Counted from the stretch's first letter, positions 15,874-25,265 are shown. The stretch: DNA of 64,000 nt from Eggerthella sinensis (GCF_003339815.1 NZ_PPTT01000004.1:124001-188000); one strand, 5' to 3'. Notes: a model not told the origin generated them from the letters alone. A program made the numbers and translations.

Positions 15874-16063
15874 GATGAAGACTCATCGCGGCACCGCGAA
15901 GCGATTCCGCGTCACCGGTTCCGGCAAGATCATGCGCTCCAAGGCGTTCAAGAGCCACATCATGACGAAGAAGAGCCCCAAGCGTAAGCGCAACTTCCGC
16001 CATGAAACCGAAGTGGCCGCTGCTGACCAGAAGGTCATCGCACGCAATCTCGGCCTCCGCTAA
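15866..16063 (+). CDS. rpmI: 50S ribosomal protein L35
   Basis: 65 residues beginning [14 protein letters not shown] and rich in Lys/Arg, the standard L35 sequence and length. It is part of the large ribosomal subunit. The ATG overlaps the last 8 bases of infC, which indicates translational coupling; AAGGGA precedes it. Confidence 0.97.
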   Translation: MPKMKTHRGTAKRFRVTGSGKIMRSKAFKSHIMTKKSPKRKRNFRHETEVAAADQKVIARNLGLR

Positions 16064-16086
16064 TCGAAAAGGAACAGTGATAGATC

Positions 16087-16440
16087 ATGCCTCGTGTCAA
16101 GCGCGCAGTTGGCGCCCATAAGAAGCGTCGTACCGTCCTCAATCGTGCCAAGGGTTACTACGGCGCGAAGTCCCGTTCCTACCGTGCCGCGAAGGAGCAG
16201 GTGCAGCATTCGCTCCAGTACATGTATCGCGACCGCCGCAACAAGAAGCGCGACATCCGTCGCCTCTGGATCACCCGCATCAACGCCGGTGCCCGTCTGA
16301 ACGGCCTGAGCTACTCCGTGCTGATGAACGGCCTCAAGAAGGCCGGCGTGCAGCTGGACCGCAAGGTGCTGTCCGACATGGCCATCAACGATCCCGCGGC
16401 CTTCACCGCCGTGGTCGAGGTCGCCAAGAAGGCTCTGTAA
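16087..16440 (+). CDS. rplT: 50S ribosomal protein L20
   Basis: 117 residues with the L20 hallmarks [40 protein letters not shown] and FNxL-like [15 protein letters not shown]. It assembles early on 23S rRNA and in other bacteria represses its own operon. It is the third gene of the infC operon, 23 bases after rpmI, and a strong terminator follows. Confidence 0.97.
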   Translation: MPRVKRAVGAHKKRRTVLNRAKGYYGAKSRSYRAAKEQVQHSLQYMYRDRRNKKRDIRRLWITRINAGARLNGLSYSVLMNGLKKAGVQLDRKVLSDMAINDPAAFTAVVEVAKKAL

Positions 16441-16465
16441 GCCTCGCGCTTTCCCAGATATGAAA

Positions 16466-16497
16466 GAACGCCCCGCAGGATTTCCTGCGGGGCGTTC
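16466..16497. terminator. Terminator of the infC-rpmI-rplT operon
   Basis: A perfect 15-bp stem (16466-16480 with 16483-16497, 2-base loop; a tetraloop is more likely with 14 bp) is followed by TCG. It is bidirectional, since the next gene converges on it. Confidence 0.85.
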
Positions 16498-16519
16498 TCG
16501 TATACGAGGGGTGGAGCTG

Positions 16520-16876
16520 CTACGCTTCGACGGCGTTGCGGCCCTCTTCGTCGCTGTGCCATTCGTCGCTCCCGATGAGGGTATGGGCCAGGTGCGCTTC
16601 GGCGGCGGCGCGGGCGCTGCCCTTCTGGTTGGCCACCACGTCGATGTCGGCCGCGCGCAGCGCATCGACGGTGTCGCGTTCGATGGTGCCCGTGATGAGG
16701 GTATTCACGTCAAGCTCGCGCAGCACGGCGGCAAGCCGGGCCGGCGTCTGATGGGGGTTGGGCATATTCTGGCATTCGACGATGATTCCGCATTCGATCT
16801 TGTAGCAGGTGAAGCTCGCGCAGTGTCTAAAATAGGGCGATACGTCCAGCCCCTCGCTCGCCACCGCAATCCTCAT
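16520..16876 (-). CDS. NifX/NifB-like dinitrogenase iron-molybdenum cofactor family protein
   Basis: 118 residues beginning MRIAVASEGLDVSPYFRHC, the pattern of the NifX/NafY/NifB C-terminal (Nitro_FeMo-Co) fold, which binds metal-cluster precursors. It has several Cys (about 19, 24, 29, 35). Stand-alone members are common in anaerobes without nitrogenase, and no nif gene is near. The role is unknown. AAAGGAAA precedes the ATG at 16876. It is divergent from the large oxidoreductase gene at 16976. Confidence 0.8.
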   Translation of the reverse strand: MRIAVASEGLDVSPYFRHCASFTCYKIECGIIVECQNMPNPHQTPARLAAVLRELDVNTLITGTIERDTVDALRAADIDVVANQKGSARAAAEAHLAHTLIGSDEWHSDEEGRNAVEA

Positions 16877-16975
16877 GAGTTTCCTTTCGTCGCTTCGTAG
16901 AACTCACGATACCGTGTGCGTCCGTTTGCGTGTCTGCTCTTTCGCTCAACGGCGATACATAGTAAGCTGAAGGAC

Positions 16976-19915
16976 ATGGATACCGAACCTCTTCATACTG
17001 CCGACGTCGTGATCGTGGGATCGGGCGTTGCCGGCGCGACGACCGCGCGGGAAATGGCGCGTTGGCGCCTGTCCGCGACGGTTCTCGAAGCGGGTAACGA
17101 CGTGGCCTGCGGCTCGACGCGTGCGAACTCCGGCATCGTGCATGCCGGATACGATCCGCTTCCCGGCACGCTCAAGGCGCGCTTCAATGTGGCGGGGTCG
17201 AAGCTGTTTCCGCAATGGGCTGACGACCTGGGATTCTCCTATGTTCGCAACGGCTCGCTCGTGCTGGCGTTCTCCGACGAGGAACGTGCCTCCGTGCGCC
17301 GCTTGGTGGCCCGCGCGGTTGAGAACGGCGTGCCCGGCGTGCGCGAGCTCGACGCGGCCGAGGTGCGGGCGCTCGAGCCCGAAGCGAGCCCGCTCGTGCG
17401 GGGCGGCCTCGTCGCCGAGACGGGCGCCATCTGCGACCCGTACGAGGTGGCGCTGCGCGCGGCCGAGCAGGCGGCGGAGCACGGCACGACGTTCCGCTTC
17501 AACGAGCGCGTCGTGTCCGTCGAGCGCCTGGCGCCCGAACGCGCCGCGGCGCTCGACCCCGTGGGGCCGTCCGACCCGCCGCTGCGCTACCTGCTGGTCA
17601 CGTCCGCGGGCGCGCGCTATGCGGCGCGTGCGGTGGTGAACGCCGCGGGCGTGTTCGCCGACGAGCTGAACAACGCGGTGAGCGCGCGCAAGCTGCGCAT
17701 AACGGCGCGGCGCGGCGAGTACTGCCTGTACGACGCGGAGTACGGCCCGCTGTTCTCGCACACGGTGTTCCAGGCGCCCTCGTCGGCCGGCAAAGGCGTG
17801 CTCGTGACGCCCACCGTGCACGGCAACCTGCTGGTGGGCCCGAATGCGGTGGAGCAGGCGAGCAAGACCGACCTGTCCACGAGCGCGGAAGGGCTGCGGT
17901 TCGTGCTCGAGGCCGCTCGCAAGACCTGGCCCGATGCGAGCGCGCGCGGCATGATCGCGAACTTCGCCGGCTTGCGGGCCTCGAGCGCCGACGGCGACGA
18001 CTTCGTGATCGGCGAGCCCGAGGACGCGCCCGGCTTCTTCAACATCGCCTGCTTCGACTCGCCGGGCCTCACGTCGGCGCCGGCCGTGGCCGAGCACGTA
18101 GCGTCTGCGGTGGCCGCGCAGCTGGGCGCGGCTCCCAACGAGGCGTTCGATCCGCGGCGTGTCCGCTGCGCGCCGTTCGCCGAGCTCGACGAAGCCGAGC
18201 GGGCCGACGCCATCGCGCAGGACCCGCGCTGGGGCCACGTCGTGTGCCGCTGCTGCGAGGTGACCGAGGCCGAGCTCGTGGCCGCGCTGCGCGGGCCGCT
18301 GCCCGTGCTGTCGCTCGACGCGCTGAAGTGGCGCACGCGCGCCATGATGGGCCGCTGCCACGGCGGGTTCTGCTCGCCCGAGATCGCGAAGATCGTCGCT
18401 CGCGAGACGGGCCGCGCGCCCGAAGCGCTCGACAAGCGGCTGCCCGGCTCGCCGGTGGTGGCCTCGTCGCGCCCGGACTACGTGGAGCTGGCCCGCACCG
18501 ACGAGGACGCGGCGCCCGAGACGGCTGGCGAGGCCGCTGCGGCGGGTGCGCTCGCGGCCGCTCCCGGCGTGTACGACGTGGCCGTGGTGGGCGGCGGGGC
18601 GGCCGGCATCGCCGCCGCGCAGGCCGCGGCGAGCGACGGCGCGCGCGTGCTCTTGCTCGACCGCGAGGCGAAGCTCGGCGGCATCCTCAAGCAATGCGTG
18701 CACAACGGCTTCGGCCTGCATCGCTTCGGCGTGGAGCTGACGGGCCCCGAGTACGCTCAGCGCGAGATCGACGCCCTTGCGACCCGGGGCTCGGTGGACG
18801 TGCTGCCGGGGGCGACGGCGACGTCGCTCGACCCGGCCGACGCGGCTGCGGGCACGCCGCTCGTCGTGCATGCGGTGGACGCGCGCGGCGCCCATGCGTT
18901 CGCGGCGCGCGCGGTGGTGCTCGCCACCGGATCGCGCGAGCGGGGCCTCGGCGCGCTCAACATGGCGGGCGCCCGCCCGTCGGGCGTGTTCTCGGCCGGC
19001 AGCGCGCAGAATTTCATGAACCTGCAAGGATGCCTGCCCGGCCGTCGCGCGGTCATCCTGGGCTCGGGAGACATCGGCCTCATCATGGCCCGGCGCCTCG
19101 CATCGCAGGGCGCCGAGGTGGTGGGCGTGCACGAGCTCATGCCGCATCCGTCGGGGCTGCGCCGCAACGTGGTGCAGTGCCTCGACGACTTCGGCATTCC
19201 GCTGCACCTCTCGTCCACGGTGACGCGCCTCGAAGGAGAGGGGCGTCTGAGCGCCGTGTACGTGTCGCAGGTGGACCCGGATACGATCCAGGTGATACCC
19301 GGCACCGAGCAGCGCATCGCGTGCGACACGCTGCTGCTGTCGGTGGGCCTTCTGCCCGAGAACGAGGTGGCGAAGTCGGCCGGCGTGACGCTCGACGCCG
19401 TGACGGGCGGCGCGCGCGTCGACAACCGCCTGGCCACGGACGTCGCGGGCGTGTACGCCTGCGGCAACGCGCTGCACGTGCACGACCTGGTGGACCATGC
19501 GTCGCAGGAAGGCGAGCGCGCCGGCGTTGCCGCAGCCGCGCACGCGCGCCGCGGGGGCGCGGAGCGGCCTGCTGCGGCAAGCGTGCCGGTGATGGCGGGG
19601 GAGGGCGTGCGCTACGTGGTGCCCCAGACCATCGACGCCGCCACGCCGCCCGACGAGCGCCTCATGCTGTCGCTGCGCGTGACGCGCACGGTGAACGCCC
19701 CGCGCTTCATCGTGGAGGGCATCGACGCGTCGGGAGAGGTGCGCGAGCTCAAGCGGGCGAAGACCATGATCGCCGTGCCCGCCGAGATGGTGCTCATCCT
19801 GCTGCCCGCAGGCGCGGCCGAGGGCTGTTCGGCCGTGCGGGTGCGGGTGGAGGGCCGCGACGACGCCGTCTCGCCCGCAAGCGACGCCGGCATGGCCGGG
19901 GGAGGTGCCGACTGA
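16976..19915 (+). CDS. Fused GlpA-like dehydrogenase and NAD/FAD oxidoreductase
   Basis: 979 residues in two parts. Residues 1-500 are an FAD glycerol-3-phosphate dehydrogenase of the anaerobic GlpA type: [20 protein letters not shown] at the start and a BFD-like [2Fe-2S] region ([10 protein letters not shown] ... GRCHGGFC, about 423-465). An Ala/Gly-rich linker (about 515-530) joins a second FAD/NAD oxidoreductase ([17 protein letters not shown], then [18 protein letters not shown] and [16 protein letters not shown]). In clostridia these are usually two genes followed by a DUF1667 gene; here the first two are one protein and the third follows with a 1-base overlap. Likely reaction: oxidation of glycerol-3-phosphate or a similar hydroxy acid with electrons passed to a carrier. 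The ATG at 16976 has AAGG very close. Confidence 0.85.
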   Translation: MDTEPLHTADVVIVGSGVAGATTAREMARWRLSATVLEAGNDVACGSTRANSGIVHAGYDPLPGTLKARFNVAGSKLFPQWADDLGFSYVRNGSLVLAFSDEERASVRRLVARAVENGVPGVRELDAAEVRALEPEASPLVRGGLVAETGAICDPYEVALRAAEQAAEHGTTFRFNERVVSVERLAPERAAALDPVGPSDPPLRYLLVTSAGARYAARAVVNAAGVFADELNNAVSARKLRITARRGEYCLYDAEYGPLFSHTVFQAPSSAGKGVLVTPTVHGNLLVGPNAVEQASKTDLSTSAEGLRFVLEAARKTWPDASARGMIANFAGLRASSADGDDFVIGEPEDAPGFFNIACFDSPGLTSAPAVAEHVASAVAAQLGAAPNEAFDPRRVRCAPFAELDEAERADAIAQDPRWGHVVCRCCEVTEAELVAALRGPLPVLSLDALKWRTRAMMGRCHGGFCSPEIAKIVARETGRAPEALDKRLPGSPVVASSRPDYVELARTDEDAAPETAGEAAAAGALAAAPGVYDVAVVGGGAAGIAAAQAAASDGARVLLLDREAKLGGILKQCVHNGFGLHRFGVELTGPEYAQREIDALATRGSVDVLPGATATSLDPADAAAGTPLVVHAVDARGAHAFAARAVVLATGSRERGLGALNMAGARPSGVFSAGSAQNFMNLQGCLPGRRAVILGSGDIGLIMARRLASQGAEVVGVHELMPHPSGLRRNVVQCLDDFGIPLHLSSTVTRLEGEGRLSAVYVSQVDPDTIQVIPGTEQRIACDTLLLSVGLLPENEVAKSAGVTLDAVTGGARVDNRLATDVAGVYACGNALHVHDLVDHASQEGERAGVAAAAHARRGGAERPAAASVPVMAGEGVRYVVPQTIDAATPPDERLMLSLRVTRTVNAPRFIVEGIDASGEVRELKRAKTMIAVPAEMVLILLPAGAAEGCSAVRVRVEGRDDAVSPASDAGMAGGGAD

Positions 19916-20286
19916 TGCAGTTCGCCACCGATATCGTCACCTTCACGTGCATCTGCTGCCCGCTGGGCTGTTGCGTGGAGGTGACGCTCGACGAGAGCGG
20001 CCAGGTGGCCGAGGTGTCGGGCTACACGTGCAAGCGCGGGGCCGACTACGCGGCGCAGGAGGCGGTCGCGCCCGAGCGCATGGTGACGGCCGTGCTGCCG
20101 TGCGGCGGCTGCCTCGAGCCCGTCAGCGTGAAAACGCAGCGCCCCGTGCCGAAGGTCGCCATGCGCGACGTGCTGGCCGCCATCGCGCGCCTTGAGCCGG
20201 ACGCGCCGGTTGCCGCCGGTGACGTGCTCATCGAGGACGTGTGCGGCACCGGCGTGGCCGTGGTGGCCACGAAAAGCGTATGCTAG
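19915..20286 (+). CDS. DUF1667 cysteine-rich partner protein
   Basis: 123 residues with Cys clusters TCICCPLGCCVEV near the N-terminus, a Cys in GYTCKRG, PCGGC in the middle and Cys near the C-terminus, matching DUF1667. The family accompanies GlpA-like dehydrogenases in anaerobes and probably carries an iron-sulfur or other metal site for electron transfer. The ATG shares one base with the stop of the upstream fusion (TGATG at 19913-19917), so the two are co-translated. Confidence 0.82.
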   Translation: MQFATDIVTFTCICCPLGCCVEVTLDESGQVAEVSGYTCKRGADYAAQEAVAPERMVTAVLPCGGCLEPVSVKTQRPVPKVAMRDVLAAIARLEPDAPVAAGDVLIEDVCGTGVAVVATKSVC

Positions 20287-20337
20287 GGGCCGAGAAGCGA
20301 CCCGCCGGGCCGTGGCCGATGGGAAAGGGAGCGCGCT

Positions 20338-20610
20338 ATGACCGATGAACCAGAGCAGGATCGGGGCGGCGAGCCCGCTCAGCCCGAAGAGAAGAATGGC
20401 GCGCGCCTCGCGGCCACGGCGCTCGTGGCCTTCGCAACCCTCGCGCTGCTGTTCGTGGCGGCCGTGGTGGTGTTCTTCCTCATCGCTGAGCTGTTGAACG
20501 GCTCGTGGATGCTGGCCGGCAGCGCCGTGGTGGTGCTGGCGTTTTTGCTGTGGCTGGGCAACCGCCTTGTGCACGTGGCCGCCAACCAGAACAAGAACCC
20601 GCTCGGCTAG
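20338..20610 (+). CDS. Small two-helix membrane protein, unknown function
   Basis: 90 residues, not recognised. A charged, Glu/Gln/Pro-rich N-terminus (about 20 residues) is followed by two hydrophobic helices (about 23-50 and 56-75) and a short polar C-terminus. GGGAAAGGGAG lies before the ATG. It follows the DUF1667 gene by 51 bases and may be its membrane anchor, but nothing in the sequence proves it. Confidence 0.6.
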   Translation: MTDEPEQDRGGEPAQPEEKNGARLAATALVAFATLALLFVAAVVVFFLIAELLNGSWMLAGSAVVVLAFLLWLGNRLVHVAANQNKNPLG

Positions 20611-20673
20611 ATGAAAGCGCTCGTCCTCGGCGGCACCAAGATGACGAACGTCGGCGCTCGCAGAAACTGCTCG

Positions 20674-20822
20674 CATTTGGCAAGTTTTTTCGCGATTGCG
20701 GTCTGGTGCGCCCAAGGCTCAGATATTGACCTGGGGCAATGTGCTCGACAATGGCAACATGCGGGCGATCGAGGGCAAAAAATGACGATTTCGCCCGCAA
20801 TCGCGTAAAAATTTGCCAAATG
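20674..20822. repeat. Inverted-repeat element, possible MITE
   Basis: Arms of about 28 bases (20674-20701 and 20795-20822) match as inverted repeats with two to three mismatches; each reads inward CATTTGGCAA, a T-run, then CGCGATTGCGG. The 93-base centre has no convincing gene, and the arms are more AT-rich than the neighbourhood. The layout fits a non-autonomous mobile or extragenic palindromic element, or one large hairpin in RNA. Only one copy is seen here. No target duplication was found with confidence. Confidence 0.55.
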
Positions 20823-20846
20823 AAGCGCGCGTAAGCGACATAGTGC

Positions 20847-20887
20847 GCGAAGCGGGGCCGCATCCTTCTGGTGCGGCCCCGCTTCGC
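20847..20887. terminator. Strong hairpin downstream of the DEAD-box gene
   Basis: A perfect 16-bp stem (20847-20862 with 20872-20887) around a 9-base loop. It follows the leftward helicase gene. Neither strand shows a clear T-run, so it may act as an mRNA-end protector as much as a terminator. Confidence 0.65.
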
Positions 20888-20903
20888 ATGGTGGGGGAGC
20901 TTT

Positions 20904-22385
20904 CTAGCGGCGCTTGCCGCGCTGCTGTGCCTTGGCGGCGCGCTGGGCGCGACCGGGACGCAAATCCGAGCCTCCGCGCTTCTTGGGAGCGCCGCCCGTT
21001 GCGGGCTTGCCCTGCGGGGCGTTCGGCTTCTTGCCCTGCGCGTTCTGCGAGCGGTTCTGCTGGCCGCCTTGCGCGCCGGCCGGCTTCTTCTTCGCGGCGG
21101 GGCGCCTTCCCTGCGGCGCGGCTTCGGTCTGCGCCTGATCGCGGGCCTTGGCCTTCTTGCGCTCGCGCGCGGCCTGCTCCTTCGCCGCCTGCTTGATCTC
21201 GGGGTCGCGGCGCGCATCGGCGCGGGCGGCCTTGCCTGCAGCCTCTTCGGCGGCCTGCTCGGCATCGAAGGACGGCACCGCCATCTCGGGGATGGGGCGC
21301 TTGATGAGCTTCTCGATGTCGCGCAGCGCGTCGGCGGTCTCGGGGCTCACGAACGACACGGCGAAGCCCGCCGCGCCCGCGCGGCCCGTGCGGCCGATGC
21401 GGTGCACGTAGTCCTCGGGCTGGGTGGGCAGGTCGTAGTTCACGACGTAGTCCACCTCTTCCACGTCGATGCCGCGCGCGAGCACATCGGTGGCCACGAG
21501 CACGCCGGTCTTGCCGGCGGCGAAGTTGTCGAGCGCGCGGCGGCGCTGCGCCTGGCTGCGGTCGGAGTGGATGGCCTCCACCGTGTACCCGGCGCGCTTG
21601 AGGCGGCGGCACGTGGAATCGGCGCGGCTGCGCGTGCGGGCGAACACGATGACGCGCTCGGAGCCCTTCTCGGCGAGCAGCGCCTTGAGCAGGGCCGGCT
21701 TGAGCAGCTGCGGCACGTGGACGACGTACTGGTCCACGGTGTCGGCCGTCTCGCCCTTGTGCGCGATCTCGACGAACGCCGGGTCGTGCAGCAGCTTGCC
21801 CACGCTGTTCTTGATGGACGCGTCGATGGTGGCCGAGAACAGCAGCGTCTGGCGGTTCGAGGGCGTGGCGCCGATGATCTTCTTCATGGCCGGCCAAAAG
21901 CCCATGTCGAGCATGCGATCGGCCTCGTCGAGCACGAGAACCTCCACGTCGCCGAGACGCACCGCGCCCTGCTCCATGAGGTCGACGAGGCGGCCCGGCG
22001 TGGCGATGAGGATGTCCACGCCGTGCTTGAGCTTGTTGATCTGCGGGGTGTAGGAAAGTCCGCCCACCACGGTGAGGATGCGATGGTGCGTCGAGGCCGC
22101 GATGGCCGTGCACACCTCGCCGATCTGCTGCGCAAGCTCGCGCGTGGGCGTGACCACGAGCATGAGCGGACCCTGGCCGCCTTTGGCGTGCTCGAGGCGG
22201 TCGAGCGAGGGCAGCGAGAAGGCCGCGGTTTTGCCGGTGCCGGTTTTGGCGGCGGCGATGAGGTCGCGCCCTTCGAGCGCGAGGGGGATGGCCTGCTCCT
22301 GGACGGGCGTGGGCGCTTCGTAGCCCAGGCGCGCGACGGCTTCAAGAGCCTGATCGGACAGGCCGAGTTCGTTGAATTGCTTCAT
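20904..22385 (-). CDS. DEAD-box ATP-dependent RNA helicase
   Basis: 493 residues. All core motifs are present: the Q motif PTPVQEQAIP, motif I AAAKTGTGKT, motif Ia PTRELA, motif II LDEADRMLD, motif III SAT, and motif VI HRIGRTGRAG. A C-terminal tail of about 120 residues is highly basic and rich in Ala, Gln, Lys and Gly (low complexity), typical of RhlE-like helicases that help ribosome assembly or RNA decay. The ATG at 22385 begins MKQFNELGLSDQ, right at the Q-motif lead-in. The ribosome-binding site is weak. Subgroup naming is uncertain. Confidence 0.93.
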   Translation of the reverse strand: MKQFNELGLSDQALEAVARLGYEAPTPVQEQAIPLALEGRDLIAAAKTGTGKTAAFSLPSLDRLEHAKGGQGPLMLVVTPTRELAQQIGEVCTAIAASTHHRILTVVGGLSYTPQINKLKHGVDILIATPGRLVDLMEQGAVRLGDVEVLVLDEADRMLDMGFWPAMKKIIGATPSNRQTLLFSATIDASIKNSVGKLLHDPAFVEIAHKGETADTVDQYVVHVPQLLKPALLKALLAEKGSERVIVFARTRSRADSTCRRLKRAGYTVEAIHSDRSQAQRRRALDNFAAGKTGVLVATDVLARGIDVEEVDYVVNYDLPTQPEDYVHRIGRTGRAGAAGFAVSFVSPETADALRDIEKLIKRPIPEMAVPSFDAEQAAEEAAGKAARADARRDPEIKQAAKEQAARERKKAKARDQAQTEAAPQGRRPAAKKKPAGAQGGQQNRSQNAQGKKPNAPQGKPATGGAPKKRGGSDLRPGRAQRAAKAQQRGKRR

Positions 22386-22610
22386 ATGTCTCTGTTTTCT
22401 GTGTCGATGCGGCTTGGCGGCCGCTGATTGCAGGTGCGGGGTTCGATCCGCCGCGTCATGCATGTGGAAGATCGAGGCGCAACCGCGGCAGATGCCGTCG
22501 GGCGCCGATTCACCAGTATAAACGTTCAAGCCGCCGCACGCGCCGATGAGCGCATAATGACCAAAACTGCCACCGATCCGACACCGCGCAAGGACGGGGC
22601 CGCAACCGCT

Positions 22611-24080
22611 CTAGCGGATGTGGGCGGGCTTTTTGCCCCAGTAGAACTTCAGCAGGTGCTTGCGGTAGAGGGGGTCGTCGACGTCCTTCGGCTCGGCGAT
22701 GAGGCGCAGCGTGGCGCGCGCGATGTCCTCTGCGGCATCCGGGTGGCGCAGGAAGCTTCCGTTGATCAGCATGGCGTGCGCGCTCTCGGGGTTCTTCGCC
22801 ACGTGGCGAAGCGTGTCCAAGAGCTCGCGCGCCGTGGTCACGTGCATGGCCGCCCCGAGCGAGGTGAGCATCTGCACGTTCACCTTCTCCTGGCCGTACG
22901 CCTTGCCCAAGAGGATCATGGGCACCTGCGCGCACAGGCACTCGGTGACGGTGAGGCCGCCCGATTTGCAGATGACGAGGTCGCTTGCGGCCATGAGCGC
23001 CGCCATGCCCTCCACGTAGTCGAGCACGGTGACGTTCGTCAGGCCCAGCTCGTCGCATTCCTGGCGCAGGTGGCGCGCGTAGTCGGCGTCGTTCCCGGCC
23101 ACGAACACGAAGTGCAGCGTGTCGTCGAAGCCGTGCAGGTAGGGCAGCAGCTTGTCGAGCGCGGTGCGGAAGTGCACGTAGGGCCGCGGCAGATACGCGC
23201 CCGCCAGGGCCAGCACGACGCGGCGGTCCTGCGGGAGGTGCAGCCGCTCGCGCGTGGCAACGCGGTCGTAGGGGCGGCGGAAGTCGTCGCGCGTGGGGAT
23301 GCCCGTGATGAGGATGCGGTCCTCGCGCACCTTGCGGGGGCGCAGCGTCTCGGCCATCGACTCGTTCGCGACGCAGAACAGGTCGGTGGCGCTGTGGGGC
23401 CACAGCCCTTCGGTCTCGTAGTCGGTGGGCACGCACACGATGGGGTAGTGCTGTCCGGTGAGCATGCGCGCGGCCACGGCCACGTTCGCCGCGGTGATGT
23501 GGGTGCACACGACGGCGAGGGGCTTCTTCTCGCGCACGTAGTCGGTGAACTTGGCGTACATGACATGCGACCAGATGGAGCCGCCTCCCCATAGCAGGCG
23601 CCCGGTGAGCGTGAAGCGCCAGGTGAGGTCGTAGATGGGGCGCGTGGCGCCCGTGAACAGCGAGGCCGTCTTGTTGCCGTCGAACACGATGCGCCCGTAA
23701 TCGAGCACGTCGATGACTTCGATGTCGAGATCGTCGGGGACGGGAGACGGCGCGGCGACATCGGCGGCATCGGCGCTGCCGGCAGCGCCGACGACGGAAA
23801 CAGCCGGCTCCGCGTCGGCGTCCTGCGCATCGCGTATGAGCTCGAAGGCCTGGGCGATGGCGTACGCGGCGCTGCGGTGCCCCGATCCCACGGATGCGTG
23901 CATCACGATGACGGTGGGCTTCGGCGGCGCTTCCTCCGCGGGCGCGAGGGCGGTGGCGTCGCCTACGGCGAGCTCGGTGGAAGCAGCGGCTGCGGAGGCG
24001 TTCGGCTCGTCCGGCACGGGGCCGGCGGCGGGCGCGGCAGCGGTCGGCAGCGGGATGGTGGTGTTCTCGTCGGTGTTCAT
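22611..24080 (-). CDS. GT28/MGDG-synthase-type glycolipid glycosyltransferase
   Basis: 489 residues. An Ala/Pro-rich N-terminal extension (about 55 residues) is followed by the MGDG-synthase N-domain (VIVMHASVGSGHRSAAYAIA) and a GT28 C-domain (DLVICKSGGLTVTECL, MILLGKAYGQEKVN). Relatives transfer glucose or galactose to diacylglycerol (UgtP/MGD1 type), making membrane glycolipids and anchors for lipoglycans. There is no Shine-Dalgarno; a TATGAT hexamer lies 7 bases before the ATG at 24080, so the message may be leaderless. An in-frame ATG at 24089 overlaps that hexamer. Confidence 0.85.
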   Translation of the reverse strand: MNTDENTTIPLPTAAAPAAGPVPDEPNASAAAASTELAVGDATALAPAEEAPPKPTVIVMHASVGSGHRSAAYAIAQAFELIRDAQDADAEPAVSVVGAAGSADAADVAAPSPVPDDLDIEVIDVLDYGRIVFDGNKTASLFTGATRPIYDLTWRFTLTGRLLWGGGSIWSHVMYAKFTDYVREKKPLAVVCTHITAANVAVAARMLTGQHYPIVCVPTDYETEGLWPHSATDLFCVANESMAETLRPRKVREDRILITGIPTRDDFRRPYDRVATRERLHLPQDRRVVLALAGAYLPRPYVHFRTALDKLLPYLHGFDDTLHFVFVAGNDADYARHLRQECDELGLTNVTVLDYVEGMAALMAASDLVICKSGGLTVTECLCAQVPMILLGKAYGQEKVNVQMLTSLGAAMHVTTARELLDTLRHVAKNPESAHAMLINGSFLRHPDAAEDIARATLRLIAEPKDVDDPLYRKHLLKFYWGKKPAHIR

Positions 24081-24087
24081 GCGAACC

Positions 24088-24093
24088 ATCATA
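24088..24093 (-). promoter_or_regulatory. -10 element implying a leaderless mRNA (GT28 gene)
   Basis: TATGAT on the minus strand ends 7 bases before the ATG at 24080, placing the predicted transcript start at or within a base of the start codon. No -35 consensus is seen. Confidence 0.45.
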
Positions 24094-24186
24094 CCGCAAA
24101 CGCGCCGCGCTGGGCGGTTTCTCGCCCGGTACCCATCGCATCGCCGCATCTGCGGGTTCGCGTCGCGCGAGGGCTCTCCCGTGCGC

Positions 24187-24192
24187 TAGAAT
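24187..24192 (+). promoter_or_regulatory. -10 element implying a leaderless mRNA (EamA gene)
   Basis: TAGAAT ends 6 bases before the ATG at 24199, so transcription should start on the A of the start codon. There is no Shine-Dalgarno and no clear -35. Confidence 0.5.
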
Positions 24193-24198
24193 AGCGGC

Positions 24199-25116
24199 AT
24201 GCAGAAGGACGTCCTGAAATACTCGGCGCTCGTCTTCCTGGCGGGCGCCAGCTACGGCGCGCAGGCCACCACGGTGAAGGTCACCTACGCCGCGGGGTTC
24301 ACATGGCCCCAGGTGGTGGCCAGCCAGGCGCTGTTCGCCACGCTGTTGTTCGCCGTCGGCCTCGTCGTGCTGCGGCTGCGCGGCACGCGCCTCGTGCCGC
24401 TCGCTCCCAAGCAGGTGCTCGCCCTTCTGGCGCTGGGCGTCAACACGTGCATCGGCACGGTGCTGTACAACTACGCGCTCACCCTGCTGCCGGTATCCGC
24501 GGCCATCACGCTGCTGTTCCAGTTCACGTGGATGGGCATCGTGGTGCAGGTGATCGCCACGCGCCGCCGCCCGCATCCGGCCGAAGCGGTCGCCGCCGCC
24601 GTCATCCTCGGCGGCACGCTGTTGGCGAGCGGCCTGTTGTTCGACGAGGTGGGCGCGCTCGACCCGCTCGGCGTGGCCTGCGGGCTGCTCTCGGCGGTGA
24701 GCTGCGCGTCGTTCATGTTCTTCTCGGGGCGCGTGGGCCGCGGCCTGCCGCCCATCGAGCGGGGGCTCGTCGTGTGCCTGGGCGCCTGCGTCCTCGCGTT
24801 CGCGCTGTGCCCCGACTACGTCGGCAGCGGCGTGCTGCAGGCCGGCATCGCGCCCTACGGCCTCATGCTGGGCTTGTGCGCGCTGTTCGTGCCGGTCATC
24901 CTGTTCGGCATCGCCACGCCGCACCTCGCGCCGGGGCTTGCCGCCATCATGGCGTCGTCGGAGCTGCCGTGCGGCATCGCGCTGTCCATGGCCGTGCTCG
25001 GCGAGCCCGTGGCCGCGTTACAGCTGGTGGGAGTGGTCGCTATCCTTGTCGGCGTCGTGGTGTCGCAGGCGCCCAACCTCGTGCCCGCGCGCGTGCGGGC
25101 GCATCCTGCGGAATGA
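24199..25116 (+). CDS. EamA/DMT-family transporter
   Basis: 305 residues with ten hydrophobic helices in two EamA halves, the drug/metabolite transporter layout. It contains LYNYALTLLPVSAAITLLFQ and the second-half IMASSELPCGIALSMAVLGEP. Substrates in this family range from amino acids to nucleotides; none can be assigned. A close paralogue lies in opposite orientation at 26361-27266 (both start with MQK, share KYSA and GASYG, and align along their length). The -10 hexamer suggests leaderless translation. Confidence 0.9.
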   Translation: MQKDVLKYSALVFLAGASYGAQATTVKVTYAAGFTWPQVVASQALFATLLFAVGLVVLRLRGTRLVPLAPKQVLALLALGVNTCIGTVLYNYALTLLPVSAAITLLFQFTWMGIVVQVIATRRRPHPAEAVAAAVILGGTLLASGLLFDEVGALDPLGVACGLLSAVSCASFMFFSGRVGRGLPPIERGLVVCLGACVLAFALCPDYVGSGVLQAGIAPYGLMLGLCALFVPVILFGIATPHLAPGLAAIMASSELPCGIALSMAVLGEPVAALQLVGVVAILVGVVVSQAPNLVPARVRAHPAE

Positions 25117-25144
25117 AAAAGGCCGGAAGCGAATGCTTCCGGCC
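25116..25144 (-). terminator. Terminator of tRNA-Glu, shared with the EamA gene
   Basis: A perfect 10-bp stem (25121-25130 with 25135-25144, loop GAAT). On the minus strand it is followed by TTTTT (25116-25120), a proper intrinsic terminator for the leftward tRNA; on the plus strand it can end the EamA transcript, though without a T-run. Confidence 0.8.
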
Positions 25145-25154
25145 TGCACGTTCG

Positions 25155-25229
25155 TGGTGCCCCCAACGGGAATCGAACCCGTGTCTCAGCCTTGAAAGGG
25201 CCGCGTCCTGACCTCTAGACTATGGGGAC
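25155..25229 (-). tRNA. tRNA-Glu (UUC)
   Basis: 75 bases including an encoded CCA. Acceptor GTCCCCA pairs with TGGGGGC, the anticodon loop is CTTTCAA (anticodon TTC), and the T-arm is CGGGTTCGATTCCCG. The terminator is directly downstream and the promoter lies upstream at 25266-25294. Confidence 0.95.
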
Positions 25230-25265
25230 GTTATGCGCTCTTCATCTTCAAAAAGCAGCCTGAAT

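Noticed and set aside
16946-19543. Minus-strand open frame of about 865 codons opposite the GlpA fusion
   Set aside because: Arg/His/Gly-rich shadow of a clear real gene; no motif, no ribosome-binding site.
20611-20808. 65-codon plus-strand frame directly after the 20338-20610 gene
   Set aside because: It runs through one inverted-repeat arm and most of the element's centre, has no family match and no membrane or signal pattern.
20607-20819. 70-codon minus-strand frame in the same region
   Set aside because: It consists largely of the inverted-repeat arms; Cys-rich by chance; no ribosome-binding site.
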